This document shows positions 6,190 through 6,662 of a stretch of DNA of 6,662 bases, in pieces. A program made the position numbers and the translations under genes. Within the stretch, counting starts at the first letter, position 1, and every line of letters starts with the position of its first letter. Source of the stretch: Prolixibacteraceae bacterium. Its GTDB lineage: Bacteria > Bacteroidota > Bacteroidia > Bacteroidales > Prolixibacteraceae. The stretch lies in assembly GCA_016931875.1 (NCBI GenBank), contig JAFGDX010000529.1, positions 1-6,662 of the forward strand, written 5' to 3'. The notes under the pieces are model-generated. The model worked only from the letters and a program-made list of their open reading frames with translations. It made no database searches and was not told where the DNA came from.

Positions 6190-6662
6190 ATGAAGAAAAT
6201 TATTTATTTCATTTTATTTGCTCTGATTTCAACTGGAATATTTGCCCAGGAAATTCAGCTGAAGGGCATAGTTACATCGGCAGATGATAGGCAGCCACTT
6301 CCGGGAGTTTCTGTAGTGGTGGTGGGTACAACCAAAGGCACTGTTACAAATTTTGACGGTGAATATCAGTTAAATGTTGCAGGGGATGCGATTCTTCAGT
6401 TTTCATTTATTGGTATGGAATCACAGGAAATTGCTGTGAATGGACGAAGCGAAATTAATGTTGAGATGCTCACCGAAACAACGGGTCTTGACGAAGTAGT
6501 TGTTATTGGATATGGCACGGTTAAGAGAAAAGATGTTACAGGTGCTGTTTCAATGGTCAGTTCTGAAACCATTGAAAATATTAAGCCCGTAAAAGTGGAA
6601 CAGGCGCTGCAGGGAACTATGGCAGGGGTGAATGTTACTGCTCAATCAGGAGCACCCGGTGC
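6190..6662 (+). CDS. SusC/RagA-type TonB-linked outer-membrane protein, 3'-truncated by window edge
   Basis: Outer-membrane TonB-dependent transporter, normally paired with a SusD-like surface lipoprotein to import glycans or other large nutrients. The 157 whole codons visible show a signal peptide (MKKIIYFILF...GIFAQ, cleavage near 19-20), then a CarboxypepD_reg-like domain at about 23-94 with LKGIVTSADDRQPLPGVSV and the TNFDGEY turn. Next comes the SusC-type signature LDEVVVIGYGTVKRKDVTGA (100-119), and the start of the plug domain (PVKVEQALQGTMAGVNV, 133-149). The ATG is the only plausible start: an in-frame TGA lies at 6133-6135 with no other ATG between. No STN domain precedes the plug, so this is not the transducer type that signals to an anti-sigma factor. 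Full SusC proteins are roughly 1000 residues, so most of the plug and the whole barrel lie beyond the window. Substrate cannot be read from this part. It is probably under the control of the regulator encoded 241 bases upstream. Confidence 0.95.
   Translation, partial: MKKIIYFILFALISTGIFAQEIQLKGIVTSADDRQPLPGVSVVVVGTTKGTVTNFDGEYQLNVAGDAILQFSFIGMESQEIAVNGRSEINVEMLTETTGLDEVVVIGYGTVKRKDVTGAVSMVSSETIENIKPVKVEQALQGTMAGVNVTAQSGAPG

Noticed and set aside
1..6662. CRISPR arrays, tRNA or rRNA genes, insertion-sequence ends
   Set aside because: No regularly spaced repeats, no cloverleaf or rRNA sequence and no transposase or terminal inverted repeats were seen in either strand of the gaps.

Overview
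The window looks like the chromosome of a member of the Bacteroidota. Three things point there: a SusC/RagA-type TonB-linked outer-membrane protein, a transmembrane propeller/Y_Y_Y/LuxR-type regulator of a kind largely confined to that phylum, and AT-rich gene leaders without recognisable Shine-Dalgarno sequences. I cannot fix the genus. All three genes are on the + strand; two are cut by the window edges.

Layout. Bases 1-2709 hold the last ~902 codons of a CzcA-type heavy-metal efflux pump (RND family), missing about 140 N-terminal residues. Bases 2710-3074 are a 365-base AT-rich gap with no convincing gene; it holds a TATAAT-like element, a weak hairpin followed by eight T, and a seven-codon ATG mini-ORF. 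Bases 3075-5948 encode a 957-residue sensor-regulator resembling SusR: signal peptide, about 14 propeller blades, Y_Y_Y domain, one membrane helix, long coiled coil and C-terminal LuxR-type helix-turn-helix, with no kinase or receiver domain. Its only plausible start is a TTG that overlaps the stop of the mini-ORF. Bases 5949-6189 are a 241-base gap with several small inverted repeats. Bases 6190-6662 are the first 157 codons of a susC-like gene running off the right edge.

How the genes relate. The regulator and susC probably form the start of a polysaccharide- or glycan-utilisation locus: the regulator would sense a periplasmic ligand with its propellers and control transcription of susC and the genes beyond. 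The SusC has no N-terminal STN signalling domain, which fits control by the neighbouring regulator rather than by a sigma/anti-sigma pair. The efflux pump belongs to a separate metal-resistance unit that ends here; nothing in the sequence ties it to the glycan locus.

The window is mostly ordinary accessory Bacteroidota DNA and I see no clearly new system. The points most worth a second look are the TTG start with its overlapping mini-ORF, the kinase-free double-propeller regulator, and an octamer (TTTTCGTT) seen once or twice in each gap flanking the regulator and not noticed in the genes.
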